Numbered from the stretch's first letter, positions 1 to 9,011 are shown. The stretch: 64,000 bases of DNA from Thermotoga maritima MSB8 (GCF_000008545.1 NC_000853.1:1750465-1814464), one strand, 5' to 3'. Made by a program: numbers and translations. The notes: generated by a model not told the origin, from the sequence alone.

Positions 1-1
1 A

Positions 2-787
2 TACGGACTCCTTCTCAAGACACTCGGGCTGTACGAAGAAGCCCTCGAGGTCTTTGAGGATGCTTACCGCAGGCATAAAGAAGAGGAGATTCTGAAGTAC
101 AACTACGGAACGATCCTGCTTCACTTTGAGAAGGAGAAAGCCGTATCCATCCTCTCGGAAATCTCTGGTGAGCTGAAAGATAGAGCCGAGTTCATGATCT
201 CACTCGCAGAAAAGGATGTGGTGATCCCCTCTTACGAGGAATTCGAATGGCTGAAAGATTACTTTTTCGAGGGCACCATCGATGTTGTTGCCCTTTCGGA
301 AGAAATCGATTCAGAAGACGAGGATGCGAAAAGACGAATAGAGAGACTCAGAGAAGGGGAATTTCCGTTTTACGATACAACACTGGACTCTTCAGAAATG
401 CTCGAAGTGATCCTCGGTATCATGTTCGAATCCCCCGATATCTTCAAAATGGAAGAAAACGCCGTGAAATTCGTCTCCGCGTTCTACGGTAGCTCTGTGA
501 TGATCGCCTCCACAATCGTTTTGACGAGAACTTTCCAGTATTTTCTCGCTGAAGAAGAACCTACCATGGAGGAACTTTTGAGAGAACTGGTCGCGGAGAC
601 CCAGGATGTGAACTGGAAATTTTCTCTGAGGCTCGCCAGATTCAGGCACGCAGACAGGTTTGATTTCAACAGACTCTCGGATCTTGTTATCGCGTTTCTA
701 CAATCCATAGAGCAGGGAACACCTGTATCAGATGACGAAAGGTTAAAATATCTACTGGAGAAACTGACTTTTCAGAAGGAGGGATAG
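2..787 (+). CDS. TPR-like repeat protein, C-terminal part (5' end outside window)
   Basis: The reading frame is open from base 2, so the start lies to the left of the window. The first visible residues (LGLYEEALEVFEDAYRRH) look like a tetratricopeptide helix pair, so the missing N-terminus probably holds more TPR units. The remaining 200 residues are acidic and mostly helical (several EEID/EDED clusters) with no catalytic motif I recognise. The stop is 2 nt before the apgM ATG, behind which lies the same GGAGGG site, so the two genes are probably co-transcribed. TPR proteins are protein-interaction scaffolds; no specific partner can be named. The TPR assignment rests on the first 40 residues only. 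Confidence 0.6.
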   Translation, partial: YGLLLKTLGLYEEALEVFEDAYRRHKEEEILKYNYGTILLHFEKEKAVSILSEISGELKDRAEFMISLAEKDVVIPSYEEFEWLKDYFFEGTIDVVALSEEIDSEDEDAKRRIERLREGEFPFYDTTLDSSEMLEVILGIMFESPDIFKMEENAVKFVSAFYGSSVMIASTIVLTRTFQYFLAEEEPTMEELLRELVAETQDVNWKFSLRLARFRHADRFDFNRLSDLVIAFLQSIEQGTPVSDDERLKYLLEKLTFQKEG

Positions 788-789
788 AG

Positions 790-1995
790 ATGTTCGATAA
801 ACAGGAGTTCGTATCGAAACTCGTCACAGAAGAAAAAGCAAAGATTGTTCTCCTCGTAATGGATGGTCTTGGGGACATTCCCGTGAACGGAAAAACACCT
901 CTTCAGGCTGCGAACACTCCGAATCTGGACAATCTGGCAAAAGAAAGTGATCTCGGACAGACGATACCCGTTCTTCCCGGAATCACCCCGGGAAGCGGAC
1001 CAGGACACCTTTCGCTCTTCGGATACGATCCCATAAAGTACCAGATTGGAAGAGGGATCCTCGAAGCTCTCGGTATAGGTGTTGAAGTGGGAGAAAAAGA
1101 CGTCGTTGCAAGGGCGAATTTCGCCACCTGGGATGGAAAAGTGGTCCTCGACAGAAGAGCCGGAAGGCCTGCCACAGAAGAATCCGCCAAGGTGGTTCAG
1201 CTGCTCTCGGAAAAGATAAAGAAGATCGAAGACGTTGAGATCACTTTTTATCCTGGAAAAGAACACAGGTTCGTCGTGAAATTCACGGGGGAAGGACTCG
1301 GAGATAAAGTGACGGACGCAGATCCCCAAAAAGAAGGACATCCCATGGTTTGGGCTGAAGGTCTGGACGAACCTTCGAAAAAGACGGCAAGGATCGTCAA
1401 CGAACTGATCAAAAAGATAGCGGAAGTCCTGAAAGACAACCCGAAGATAAACTTCGCTCTCATCAGAGGCTTCTCCAAATACCCGGATCTTCCGAAATTC
1501 CCTCAAGTTTACAAGATGAAAGCGGGAGCCATAGCAACGTACCCGATGTACAGGGGACTTGCAAAACTCGTGGGAATGGAAATAATAGAAACGGGCCAAA
1601 CTGTAGCAGATGAGATAAAAACGCTGAAGGAAAAATGGAACGACTACGACTTCTTCTACGTCCACGTGAAGAAAACCGACTCTTACGGTGAAGATGGAAA
1701 ATTCGAAGAAAAGGTGAAGGTGATAGAAGAAGTCGATGCAATCATTCCAGAGATAGTCTCTCTGAATCCCGACGTTCTTGTGATCACAGGTGATCACTCC
1801 ACTCCCGTTCCGCTGAAAGCGCACAGCTGGCATCCCGTACCTCTTCTCATCTGGTCCAAATATACAAGAAGAGGTCTCTCTCAGGCTTTCAACGAGTTCG
1901 AATGTGCGAGGGGCACACTCGGAACGATCCATGCGAGCGACGTCATGACCCTGGCGCTCGCGTACGCCGGAAAGCTGGAAAAATTCGGAGCATGA
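790..1995 (+). CDS. apgM: 2,3-bisphosphoglycerate-independent phosphoglycerate mutase, archaeal type
   Basis: This enzyme interconverts 3- and 2-phosphoglycerate in lower glycolysis and belongs to the alkaline-phosphatase superfamily. The 401-residue protein opens with the metal-binding MDGLGD segment (about residues 24-29), followed by the family signature PGSGPGHLSLFGYDP (about 67-81), which holds the serine and histidine of the active site. A second metal cluster, GDHSTPVPLKAHSWHPVP, sits near residue 340. The length fits the archaeal ApgM family rather than the roughly 510-residue GpmI. A strong GGAGGGATAGAG site precedes the ATG. The stop overlaps the comEC start by 4 nt (ATGA). Confidence 0.93.
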   Translation: MFDKQEFVSKLVTEEKAKIVLLVMDGLGDIPVNGKTPLQAANTPNLDNLAKESDLGQTIPVLPGITPGSGPGHLSLFGYDPIKYQIGRGILEALGIGVEVGEKDVVARANFATWDGKVVLDRRAGRPATEESAKVVQLLSEKIKKIEDVEITFYPGKEHRFVVKFTGEGLGDKVTDADPQKEGHPMVWAEGLDEPSKKTARIVNELIKKIAEVLKDNPKINFALIRGFSKYPDLPKFPQVYKMKAGAIATYPMYRGLAKLVGMEIIETGQTVADEIKTLKEKWNDYDFFYVHVKKTDSYGEDGKFEEKVKVIEEVDAIIPEIVSLNPDVLVITGDHSTPVPLKAHSWHPVPLLIWSKYTRRGLSQAFNEFECARGTLGTIHASDVMTLALAYAGKLEKFGA

Positions 1996-3167
1996 TACTC
2001 GTTTTCTTCTCCCTGTGTCTTGGGGCGCTGATCGGCGCCCTTTTTCGTTTTCCGTGGTACATGCTTTTTCTACTGGCAGCTATTTTCTGGAAAAGAAACA
2101 AAGATATCTCTGTGGTGATATTTTTCACTCTTCTGAGCGCTTCCCTCTACCAGATTGGAACCCTTCCCGCTGGAAACTACGAACTGGTAGGATATGCGGA
2201 AAGGGGAAGGTTGAAACAGGTGAAAGTGTTTCAAGAAGAGTGGAAGAGGATACACCCTGTGAGAATAGAAACCTCAGAAGAGGGATACGTCTACGCAATC
2301 GGATACTTCGATGGAAAGGCCTTTCATCCTTCGTACTTAAAAAAAGTCGAAAAGCCTTCCCTCAAGACCCTGAAAGAGTCTTTCTCCGGAATGGCGAACG
2401 GAACAGTTCTTTCCGTACTTTTCGGAGAGAAAAACGGAGATATTTACAGAAGTGGTCTGGGACACTTCTTTGCAGTTTCAGGACTGCACGTGGGAATAGC
2501 TTTCTCACTCTACACAACGCTGTTGTCTTTCCTGACATGGAGAAGAACTTACCAGGAACTTACCGCGCTTTTGTTACTTGTTCCCTACGTGATCGCAGTG
2601 GGCACGCCTTCTGTGATCAGGGCTTACCTGACTATTTTTCTCTGGGTCGCGTTCAAAATCTTCGGTTTCAGGACGACTCCCCTTCATACAACGGCAACGG
2701 TGGGATCCTTTATGATGATCGTGGATCCCACCGTTGTTTTCACTCCCTCTTTCCTGTTGTCCTTCTTTGTCACCCTTTGCATACTGGAGTCAAAAAACAT
2801 TTTCGAATTGACAGTGAAGGCTTATCTGTCGGCTCTACCGTTTCTCTGCCTTTTCTTTGGAGGAACCAATATGTCGGCTCTGGTTCTCTCCATTCCTGTA
2901 TCCCTTCTCATGATACCAGTAACGTGGCTCGCTCACCTTTCGTTTCTTCTTTTCCTCCTGGGTCTCAAAACATCCGCTCTGATCGCAGCAAAGATAACGA
3001 ACATCGTATCGCTTCCTCTGAACGGGTTCATAAAACTGGCGAATCTGCTCCCTGAAGTTCCTCTTCCACAGTATCTTTACTTCATTTTGATCTTTTTTCC
3101 TCTTCTTTTTCTTTCGCCTGACATTCGGGACATATTCCGTAAAATTTCAGGTCGTGCCATTTTATAA
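1992..3167 (+). CDS. comEC: ComEC/Rec2-type DNA uptake membrane protein
   Basis: Integral membrane protein of about 391 residues with multiple hydrophobic segments. The core family signature GHFFAVSGLHVGIAFSLY lies near residue 158, as in the competence domain of ComEC, the inner-membrane channel for single-stranded DNA in natural transformation. The N-terminal segment (MILVFFSLCLGALIGALF) and the short soluble region after it match the family layout. It has no C-terminal metallo-beta-lactamase domain, so this is a short ComEC. I chose the ATG at 1992 because it gives a 4-nt overlap with apgM; an upstream in-frame start would lie deep inside apgM. The last 86 nt overlap the convergent fur gene. 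Confidence 0.82.
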   Translation: MILVFFSLCLGALIGALFRFPWYMLFLLAAIFWKRNKDISVVIFFTLLSASLYQIGTLPAGNYELVGYAERGRLKQVKVFQEEWKRIHPVRIETSEEGYVYAIGYFDGKAFHPSYLKKVEKPSLKTLKESFSGMANGTVLSVLFGEKNGDIYRSGLGHFFAVSGLHVGIAFSLYTTLLSFLTWRRTYQELTALLLLVPYVIAVGTPSVIRAYLTIFLWVAFKIFGFRTTPLHTTATVGSFMMIVDPTVVFTPSFLLSFFVTLCILESKNIFELTVKAYLSALPFLCLFFGGTNMSALVLSIPVSLLMIPVTWLAHLSFLLFLLGLKTSALIAAKITNIVSLPLNGFIKLANLLPEVPLPQYLYFILIFFPLLFLSPDIRDIFRKISGRAIL

Positions 3168-3540
3168 CGTAACCCGTTTTTTTAGAGATGTCTGATATTA
3201 TCTTATTCACCTGTTCCGAGTTTATCTCCACGATCCTCCCGCATTTCTGGCAAATCACGTGCTGATGCGATTCCCTGTTAGATCGATCGGCCAGCTCGTA
3301 CCTGTAAAGCCCTTCTCCGAAGTTCAGCTTTCTCAAAAATCCAAGCTCCACAAGAAGTTCCACCGACCTATAAACCGTGGCTTTGCTTATTCGAACGTTC
3401 CTGTTCAGAAGTTCCCGATAAACCTCTTCTACTCCCAGATGCCTTCCTCGAGACTCCAGGAAGATCTTGAGAATCATTTCCCTCTGTGCCGTGATTCTGT
3501 ATTTTCTCTTCTTCAATTCGTTTCGAAGTTCTTCGTACAT
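3082..3540 (-). CDS. Fur-family metal- or peroxide-responsive regulator
   Basis: A 152-residue Fur-family repressor. Residues 1-85 form the winged helix (RITAQREMILKIFLES and ISKATVYRSVELLVELG). The dimerisation domain carries H92, H94, C97 and C100 (SHQHVICQKCG) and C137/C140 (CPEC), the usual structural zinc site of PerR, Zur and Fur. The C-terminal tail is very basic and acidic (KEKEEEKRSK). It is last in the leftward order rimP-nusA-fur and starts 19 nt after nusA behind GGAGGTGCTCAG. Whether it senses iron, zinc or peroxide cannot be read from the sequence. Its 3' end overlaps comEC tail to tail. Confidence 0.85.
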   Translation of the reverse strand: MYEELRNELKKRKYRITAQREMILKIFLESRGRHLGVEEVYRELLNRNVRISKATVYRSVELLVELGFLRKLNFGEGLYRYELADRSNRESHQHVICQKCGRIVEINSEQVNKIISDISKKTGYVIKWHDLKFYGICPECQAKEKEEEKRSK

Positions 3541-3559
3541 CTGAGCACCTCCTTCTGCT

Positions 3560-4594
3560 TCACAGGTTCATGATCGGTTTTATGTCTATTTTCCATCCTG
3601 TGAGCTTTGCAGCGAGTCTCGCGTTCTGCCCTCCTTTTCCTATGGCGAGGGAAAGCTGTGTCGGAGGAACTAGAACGCGTGCGGCCTTGTTCTCTTTGTC
3701 GAGTATCTCCACTTCTATGACGGTAGCCGGCGCAAGGGCGTTCGCTATGAGCTGTTTGGGATCGTCCGACCACTTCAGAACGTCGAGTTTTTCACCCTTG
3801 AGCTCCTTCAGTATGGCGGCTATCCTCGATCCTCCTTCACCGATGCAGGCACCTATGGGATCCACGTTCGGATCGTTCGATGCAACTGCCACCTTTGTTC
3901 GAACACCGGGTTCTCTGGCGATAGCCTTTATTTCCACGATTCCATTCTCCACTTCCGGAATTTCGAGTTTCATCAGGCCAATTACGAACTCCGGTACTCT
4001 CCTGCTCACGAGTATCTTCGGCCCCTTGGTTGTTTTAACCACATCGATGATGTAGACCTTCACCAGATCACCGGCTTTGATTTCCTCACCGGGGATCCAC
4101 TCTTTCTTTGGAAGCCTTGTCTCGAGCTTTCCTATTCTGATGTCTGCCCACTCGCCCATGACTCTTATGACTTCAGCGGTTGTAACCGTTCCTTTGAGTT
4201 CGGAATACTTCTCGAACTGTTTCTCCTTCTCGAGTTCTCTGATTCTCTGAATGAGAACCTGCTTCGCCGTCTGCGCGGCTATTCTTCCAAAATTCTTAAC
4301 GTTCAGTTCCTTCTTCACAATAGACCCAACTTCCGCGAGGGGGTCGATCTTTTTCGCCTCCTCGAGAGATATCTGTGTTGCTGGATCTTCCACTTCTTCC
4401 ACAACTTCGAGGAGCTGATACACTTTTATGTTTCCCGTGTTCCTATCTATAACAACCTCCACGTTCTTGGAATTTCCAAAGTTCTTCCTGTAAGCGCTCA
4501 CCAGTGCTTTTTCAAGGATAGGAATGACCTCTTCTTTGGAAATTCCTTTTTCTTCCTCCAGCTGGTCGAGGGCTTCCAGCAAGCCTATGTTCAT
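3560..4594 (-). CDS. nusA: Transcription termination/antitermination factor NusA
   Basis: NusA binds RNA polymerase and nascent RNA to control pausing, termination and antitermination. The 344 residues show the N-terminal polymerase-binding domain (1-125), an S1 domain (about 132-200, with GEWADIRIGKLETRLPKKEW) and two KH domains (about 205-340, with GACIGEGGSRIAAILKEL and LAIGKGGQNARLAAKLTG, the latter holding the GxxG loop). It ends right after KH2 and so lacks the acidic C-terminal repeats of enterobacterial NusA. It lies 12 nt after rimP, the usual pairing in bacteria. Confidence 0.96.
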   Translation of the reverse strand: MNIGLLEALDQLEEEKGISKEEVIPILEKALVSAYRKNFGNSKNVEVVIDRNTGNIKVYQLLEVVEEVEDPATQISLEEAKKIDPLAEVGSIVKKELNVKNFGRIAAQTAKQVLIQRIRELEKEKQFEKYSELKGTVTTAEVIRVMGEWADIRIGKLETRLPKKEWIPGEEIKAGDLVKVYIIDVVKTTKGPKILVSRRVPEFVIGLMKLEIPEVENGIVEIKAIAREPGVRTKVAVASNDPNVDPIGACIGEGGSRIAAILKELKGEKLDVLKWSDDPKQLIANALAPATVIEVEILDKENKAARVLVPPTQLSLAIGKGGQNARLAAKLTGWKIDIKPIMNL

Positions 4595-4606
4595 AATGCC
4601 ACCTCC

Positions 4607-5059
4607 TTAAAATTCCACTTCCAGATTCGCTCTCTTCACATCATCGATGTTTATTTCGTATTTCCTCTTCTCGTCCGAGATCGTGATCGTTCCGTCGACA
4701 AAGGATTCGATTCTTCCTATGAAGGTCTTTCCATCCTTTGTTACTATTTTTGCGAGCTTTCCGGTGAAACGAACGTAATCTCTCGGACCCCTCAACGGTC
4801 TGTCGAGTCCCGGCGAAGAGACTTCGAGTGTGTAGGAGTGTTCTATGAAGTCTTCACGATCGAGGAATCGTTCCATCTCCCTCGAAAAGAGCTCACAGTC
4901 CCTCACACTCACATAACCCACGGGATTGTCTATGATGATTCTGAGGACCCATCCTCTGCTCTCACGTCTGTATTGAACATCGAATATTTCCAGCCCTTGC
5001 TCTTCTGCTATCCTTTCCGCTTCTTTTCTTACCTTCTCGAGGATCATTTCTTCAAACAT
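4607..5059 (-). CDS. rimP: Ribosome maturation factor RimP
   Basis: RimP helps mature the 30S ribosomal subunit. The protein has 150 residues in two domains: an N-terminal alpha/beta domain with the family segment LEVSSPGLDRPLRGPRDYVRF in its middle, and a C-terminal SH3-like barrel (about 85-150). I placed the start at the ATG at 5059 (MFEEMILEKV). Upstream in-frame codons would run into the tRNA-Ser gene and its terminator hairpin. The gene is the first of rimP-nusA-fur. Confidence 0.93.
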   Translation of the reverse strand: MFEEMILEKVRKEAERIAEEQGLEIFDVQYRRESRGWVLRIIIDNPVGYVSVRDCELFSREMERFLDREDFIEHSYTLEVSSPGLDRPLRGPRDYVRFTGKLAKIVTKDGKTFIGRIESFVDGTITISDEKRKYEINIDDVKRANLEVEF

Positions 5060-5090
5060 GCTCTCACCCACCCCGTATGATGAATGAAAA

Positions 5091-5113
5091 ACCGGGACCT
5101 GAAAAGTCCCGGT
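5091..5113 (-). terminator. Rho-independent terminator of tRNA-Ser
   Basis: An 8-bp stem (ACCGGGAC/GTCCCGGT) with a 7-nt loop is followed on the minus strand by TTTTTC. It lies 8 nt beyond the tRNA 3' end and 32 nt before rimP, so it should separate tRNA transcription from most rimP transcription, or act as a partial terminator. Confidence 0.8.
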
Positions 5114-5120
5114 CTTTCTC

Positions 5121-5211
5121 TGGCGGAGAGGGTGGGATTTGAACCCACGGGTGGCTTTTGGCCACCACACGCTCTCCAGGCGTGCGCCTTAGACCCCTCG
5201 GCCACCTCTCC
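5121..5211 (-). tRNA. tRNA-Ser (anticodon GGA)
   Basis: A 91-nt class II tRNA with a long variable arm. The acceptor stem is GGAGAGG/CCTCTCC with discriminator G and an encoded CCA. The anticodon loop CTGGAGA gives GGA (reads UCC/UCU). The T-arm reads GGTTCAAATCC. The long variable stem (around TGGTGGCC/GGCCACC) is expected for serine tRNA. Confidence 0.96.
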
Positions 5212-5229
5212 TCTCCACACCAGAAAAAT

Positions 5230-5258
5230 ATTATACACTCAATCGTTTCCTTGTTCAA
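5230..5258 (-). promoter_or_regulatory. Promoter of tRNA-Ser
   Basis: On the minus strand TTGAAC (5258-5253), a 17-nt spacer and TATAAT (5235-5230) precede the tRNA start at 5211, an almost ideal sigma-70 type promoter. Confidence 0.75.
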
Positions 5259-5262
5259 GTTT

Positions 5263-5355
5263 TCATTTTTCTTCCTTCTTTTTCATTCTGAAATATTTCC
5301 ATACCCCCACGGCGAAAACGAAAAGTGCAAAGATGGAAAGGATCTTTGTTATCAT
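5263..5355 (-). CDS. Small membrane peptide, 30 residues
   Basis: A short open frame encodes a peptide starting MITKILSIFALFVFAVGV and ending in a basic tail (FRMKKKEEK). Residues 3-20 form one hydrophobic helix; the tail is positively charged, suggesting an N-out/C-in single-span membrane peptide. It is supported by GAGGTG 9 nt before the ATG and by its own promoter-like element (TTGAAA-18-TAAAAT) upstream. It resembles no family I can name. Transcription would continue into the tRNA-Ser gene 51 nt downstream. Confidence 0.5.
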   Translation of the reverse strand: MITKILSIFALFVFAVGVWKYFRMKKKEEK

Positions 5356-5378
5356 TGATTTCTCACCTCACATTTATT

Positions 5379-5408
5379 ATTTTACTATCTCACGGAAAGG
5401 ACTTTCAA
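5379..5408 (-). promoter_or_regulatory. Candidate promoter of the 30-residue peptide gene
   Basis: Minus-strand TTGAAA (5408-5403), an 18-nt spacer and TAAAAT (5384-5379), 24 nt before the start codon. Its -35 lies between the arms of the inverted repeat at 5392-5433. Confidence 0.45.
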
Positions 5409-5433
5409 TATTGACGGAGATTGTCTTTTCCGT
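5392..5433. repeat. Inverted repeat in the argG upstream region
   Basis: ACGGAAAGGAC (5392-5402) and GTCTTTTCCGT (5423-5433) are complementary at 10 of 11 positions, separated by 20 nt. The arms flank the -35 of the leftward small-peptide promoter. There is no U-run on either side, so a terminator is unlikely; it may be an operator. The rest of 5434-5535 is AT-rich, and I see no clear gene in it. Confidence 0.4.
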
Positions 5434-5535
5434 AATTGATATTCATAAACACGAAAATAATATGTGGATTTCATCCTTTACAAAACTGAAAATAACAGTG
5501 AAAAAACACTTCATATAAATCATTTCAAATAATCC

Positions 5536-5541
5536 TATAAT
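5536..5541 (+). promoter_or_regulatory. Probable -10 element of the arginine operon
   Basis: A perfect TATAAT lies 32 nt before the argG start. The matching -35 position (about 5513-5518) is poor, as would be expected of an activated or repressor-controlled promoter. Segments just upstream (TGAAAAAACACTTCA, 5499-5513) weakly resemble an ArgR half-site pair, but I would not call an ARG box from this alone. Confidence 0.45.
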
Positions 5542-5573
5542 TATGCTATCAAGAACAAAGAGGAGGGTTCATC

Positions 5574-6803
5574 ATGAAAGAGAAAGTCGTTCTTGCATAC
5601 AGTGGTGGTCTCGATACTTCCGTCATTTTGAAGTGGCTCTGCGAAAAGGGCTTCGACGTGATAGCTTACGTTGCAAACGTTGGACAGAAGGACGATTTCG
5701 TTGCAATAAAAGAAAAGGCCTTGAAAACAGGCGCTTCAAAAGTCTACGTGGAAGACCTCAGAAGGGAATTCGTCACAGATTACATATTCACCGCACTCCT
5801 TGGAAACGCCATGTACGAAGGAAGGTACCTTCTTGGAACCGCTATCGCAAGACCTCTCATAGCCAAAAGACAGGTGGAGATAGCCGAGAAAGAAGGAGCA
5901 CAGTACGTTGCGCACGGTGCGACCGGGAAAGGAAACGACCAGGTGAGGTTCGAGCTCACCTACGCCGCTTTGAATCCAAATCTCAAAGTTATCTCACCCT
6001 GGAAAGACCCTGAATTTCTCGCCAAATTCAAGGGCAGAACAGATCTCATAAACTACGCCATGGAGAAAGGGATTCCAATCAAAGTCTCCAAAAAAAGACC
6101 CTACAGCGAAGACGAAAACCTCATGCACATTTCCCACGAAGCGGGCAAACTGGAGGATCCCGCACACATACCTGACGAAGACGTGTTCACATGGACAGTC
6201 TCCCCAAAGGACGCTCCGGATGAAGAAACCTTGCTCGAGATCCATTTCGAAAACGGCATTCCGGTGAAAGTTGTGAACCTCAAAGATGGAACAGAAAAGA
6301 CAGATCCCCTCGAACTCTTCGAATATCTGAACGAAGTAGGTGCGAAAAATGGAGTGGGAAGACTCGACATGGTCGAAAACAGATTCATAGGTATAAAATC
6401 AAGAGGGGTGTACGAAACTCCGGGCGCGACGATCCTGTGGATCGCACACAGAGATCTCGAAGGAATCACCATGGACAAAGAAGTCATGCACCTGAGAGAC
6501 ATGCTCGCTCCGAAGTTCGCGGAGCTCATATACAACGGTTTCTGGTTTTCTCCAGAAATGGAGTTCCTCCTCGCAGCGTTCAGAAAAGCACAGGAGAACG
6601 TGACCGGAAAGGTGACGGTATCCATATACAAAGGAAACGTCATGCCCGTTGCGAGGTATTCACCGTATTCACTGTACAATCCGGAACTTTCGAGCATGGA
6701 CGTCGAAGGAGGATTCGATGCCACTGACTCGAAGGGCTTCATCAACATTCACGCCCTGAGGTTGAAGGTCCACCAGCTCGTGAAAAAGGGGTATCAGAGA
6801 TGA
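5574..6803 (+). CDS. argG: Argininosuccinate synthase
   Basis: ArgG joins citrulline and aspartate with ATP to give argininosuccinate, the penultimate step of arginine synthesis. The 409-residue protein starts with the N-type ATP pyrophosphatase P-loop [14 protein letters not shown] (residues 8-21) and has the substrate loop [14 protein letters not shown] (about 111-124). Length and C-terminus are normal for the family. The start has GAGGAGGG upstream. It is first in argGHCJBD and overlaps argH by 4 nt. Confidence 0.97.
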   Translation: MKEKVVLAYSGGLDTSVILKWLCEKGFDVIAYVANVGQKDDFVAIKEKALKTGASKVYVEDLRREFVTDYIFTALLGNAMYEGRYLLGTAIARPLIAKRQVEIAEKEGAQYVAHGATGKGNDQVRFELTYAALNPNLKVISPWKDPEFLAKFKGRTDLINYAMEKGIPIKVSKKRPYSEDENLMHISHEAGKLEDPAHIPDEDVFTWTVSPKDAPDEETLLEIHFENGIPVKVVNLKDGTEKTDPLELFEYLNEVGAKNGVGRLDMVENRFIGIKSRGVYETPGATILWIAHRDLEGITMDKEVMHLRDMLAPKFAELIYNGFWFSPEMEFLLAAFRKAQENVTGKVTVSIYKGNVMPVARYSPYSLYNPELSSMDVEGGFDATDSKGFINIHALRLKVHQLVKKGYQR

Positions 6804-7995
6804 GTGAAAAACTCTGGGAGAAAGGCTACAAAGTCAACGAAGAAGTAGAAAAATTCACTGTCGGAGACGATTACATAACGGACATGAAGATCATAGAATA
6901 CGACATAAAGGCCTCCATAGTACACTCCAGGATGCTACACAAAATAGGCCTTCTGAGCGCGGAAGAACAAAAGAAAAAGAAGAAGCGCTCAGTGAACTCC
7001 TCAATCTTGTAAAAGAGGGAAAGTTCCAGATAAAACCGGAGGAGGAAGACTGCCACACCGCCATCGAGAACTTTCTCGTGAAAAAACTTGGAGAGATCGG
7101 AAAAAAGATCCACACCGCTCGCTCAAGGAACGATCAGGTCTTAACCGCGCTGAGACTCATGTACAAGGAAGAATTGAAAGAGATAGAAAACCTCATTAGA
7201 GAACTTCAAAAAAGCCTGGAAAGATTCATAGAAAAGTTCGGTGACGTGAAATTTCCAGGATACACCCACACCAGAAAAGCGATGCCAACCGATTTTGCAA
7301 CGTGGGCAGGAGCGCTGAAAGACGCCCTCGAAGACGATCTGAAACTTCTCAAAACGGCTTACGAAATCGTAGATCAATCGCCTCTGGGGACGGGAGCTGG
7401 CTACGGTGTTCCCATCGACATAGACAGAGAGTTTACAGCGAAGGAACTCGGATTCTCGAAGGTCCAGTGGAATCCCATCTACACCCAGAACAGCAGGGGA
7501 AAGTTCGAATATCTGATTCTTCACACGCTCTCTCAGATATCTTACGATCTGAACCGGTTCGCCTCCGATATCATATTCTTTTCTCTTCCAGAGATAGGTT
7601 ATCTCAAACTGCCAAAAGAGCTCTGCACGGGAAGTTCCATCATGCCACACAAGATAAATCCGGATCCACTGGAACTCGTAAGGGCCCATCACCACACGAT
7701 AGTTTCGAAGATGCTGATGGCAGTCACTCTGCCGTCAAATCTCATCTTCGGTTACCACAGAGACTTCCAGCTTTTGAAGAAGCCGGTGATAGAGGCTTTC
7801 GAAGTTGTTAAGAATATCGTAAGAATAATGAAAATAATTTTTGACCATCTTGAAGTTGATAAAGAAAGATCTGAGTCTAGTATTACTGAGGAAGTACTGG
7901 CCACACACAGAGTCTATGAACTGGTGAAACAAGGAGTACCGTTCCGCGACGCTTACAGGATGGTAGCGGAAAAGTACGGGAGGGAAAAAGATTGA
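6800..7995 (+). pseudogene. argH: Argininosuccinate lyase, interrupted by one frameshift
   Basis: ArgH splits argininosuccinate into arginine and fumarate. The first frame runs from 6800 to a stop at 7012 with correct N-terminal sequence (KASIVHSRMLHKIGLLSAEE). The rest of the protein continues from about 6970 to 7995 in the -1 frame. That part has HTARSRNDQV, SPLGTGAGYGVPIDIDRE and the fumarase-superfamily signature GSSIMPHKINPD, all intact. The switch falls in an A/G-rich tract at 6968-6985. One extra A there would restore a roughly 398-residue enzyme reading ...EEQKKKEEALSELL.... This may be a true deletion, a sequencing error, or frameshifting on the A-rich tract. Ends overlap argG and argC by 4 nt. 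Confidence 0.85.
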
Positions 7996-9011
7996 TCAGA
8001 GCTGGAATAATAGGTGCGACAGGTTACACAGGACTGGAGCTCGTCAGACTTTTGAAAAACCACCCCGAAGCGAAGATAACCTATCTGTCCTCGAGGACCT
8101 ACGCCGGAAAGAAACTTGAAGAAATCTTCCCTTCGACACTGGAGAACAGTATTCTCAGCGAGTTCGATCCAGAGAAGGTCTCAAAAAACTGCGATGTTCT
8201 TTTCACGGCGCTTCCAGCCGGTGCGAGTTACGATCTCGTCAGGGAGCTCAAAGGTGTGAAGATAATAGATCTTGGCGCGGATTTTCGTTTCGACGACCCG
8301 GGAGTGTACAGAGAGTGGTACGGAAAAGAGTTGTCGGGATACGAGAACATAAAAAGAGTTTACGGACTTCCAGAACTCCATCGTGAGGAGATAAAGAATG
8401 CTCAGGTGGTGGGAAATCCCGGATGTTATCCAACGAGCGTCATCCTCGCTCTCGCTCCCGCACTGAAACACAATCTTGTGGATCCGGAAACGATACTGGT
8501 CGACGCGAAATCTGGAGTTTCCGGGGCGGGAAGAAAAGAGAAGGTAGATTATCTCTTCTCCGAGGTGAACGAAAGTCTCAGACCGTACAACGTGGCAAAA
8601 CACAGACACGTTCCTGAAATGGAGCAGGAACTCGGGAAGATCTCGGGGAAGAAAGTGAACGTGGTGTTCACACCTCATCTCGTTCCTATGACGCGTGGAA
8701 TCCTCTCGACGATATACGTAAAAACAGACAAATCCCTCGAAGAGATACACGAAGCGTACCTCGAATTCTACAAGAATGAACCGTTCGTTCATGTTCTTCC
8801 CATGGGAATTTATCCTTCGACGAAGTGGTGCTATGGATCCAACCACGTCTTCATCGGTATGCAGATGGAAGAAAGAACAAACACGCTCATACTGATGAGC
8901 GCAATAGACAACCTCGTGAAGGGGGCGTCGGGACAGGCAGTTCAGAACATGAACATCATGTTCGGTCTGGACGAGACGAAGGGACTCGAATTCACTCCAA
9001 TATATCCGTGA
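7992..9011 (+). CDS. argC: N-acetyl-gamma-glutamyl-phosphate reductase
   Basis: ArgC reduces N-acetylglutamyl phosphate to the semialdehyde with NADPH. The 339-residue protein has the N-terminal Rossmann motif [17 protein letters not shown] (5-21) and the active-site loop [10 protein letters not shown] with the catalytic Cys145. The later segment [12 protein letters not shown] is also typical. The start is TTG at 7992, overlapping the argH stop by 4 nt. Confidence 0.97.
   Translation: MIRAGIIGATGYTGLELVRLLKNHPEAKITYLSSRTYAGKKLEEIFPSTLENSILSEFDPEKVSKNCDVLFTALPAGASYDLVRELKGVKIIDLGADFRFDDPGVYREWYGKELSGYENIKRVYGLPELHREEIKNAQVVGNPGCYPTSVILALAPALKHNLVDPETILVDAKSGVSGAGRKEKVDYLFSEVNESLRPYNVAKHRHVPEMEQELGKISGKKVNVVFTPHLVPMTRGILSTIYVKTDKSLEEIHEAYLEFYKNEPFVHVLPMGIYPSTKWCYGSNHVFIGMQMEERTNTLILMSAIDNLVKGASGQAVQNMNIMFGLDETKGLEFTPIYP

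Noticed and set aside
772-1932. Minus-strand frame of 386 codons opposite apgM
   Set aside because: Composition is rich in Phe, Arg, Cys and His, typical of antisense reading of a Lys/Glu-rich gene; no start signal.
5392-5433. Inverted repeat read as a terminator
   Set aside because: Loop of 20 nt, one mismatch and no T-run on either strand.
5499-5513. ARG box for ArgR
   Set aside because: TGAA and TTCA half-sites are present but spacing and flanks do not match the 18-bp box well enough to call; a binding assay or motif scan would decide.
6968-6985. Programmed -1 frameshift site in argH
   Set aside because: The heptamer is G AAA AAG rather than A AAA AAG and there is no clear stimulatory hairpin or upstream Shine-Dalgarno, so I do not claim programmed shifting, only note it as possible.
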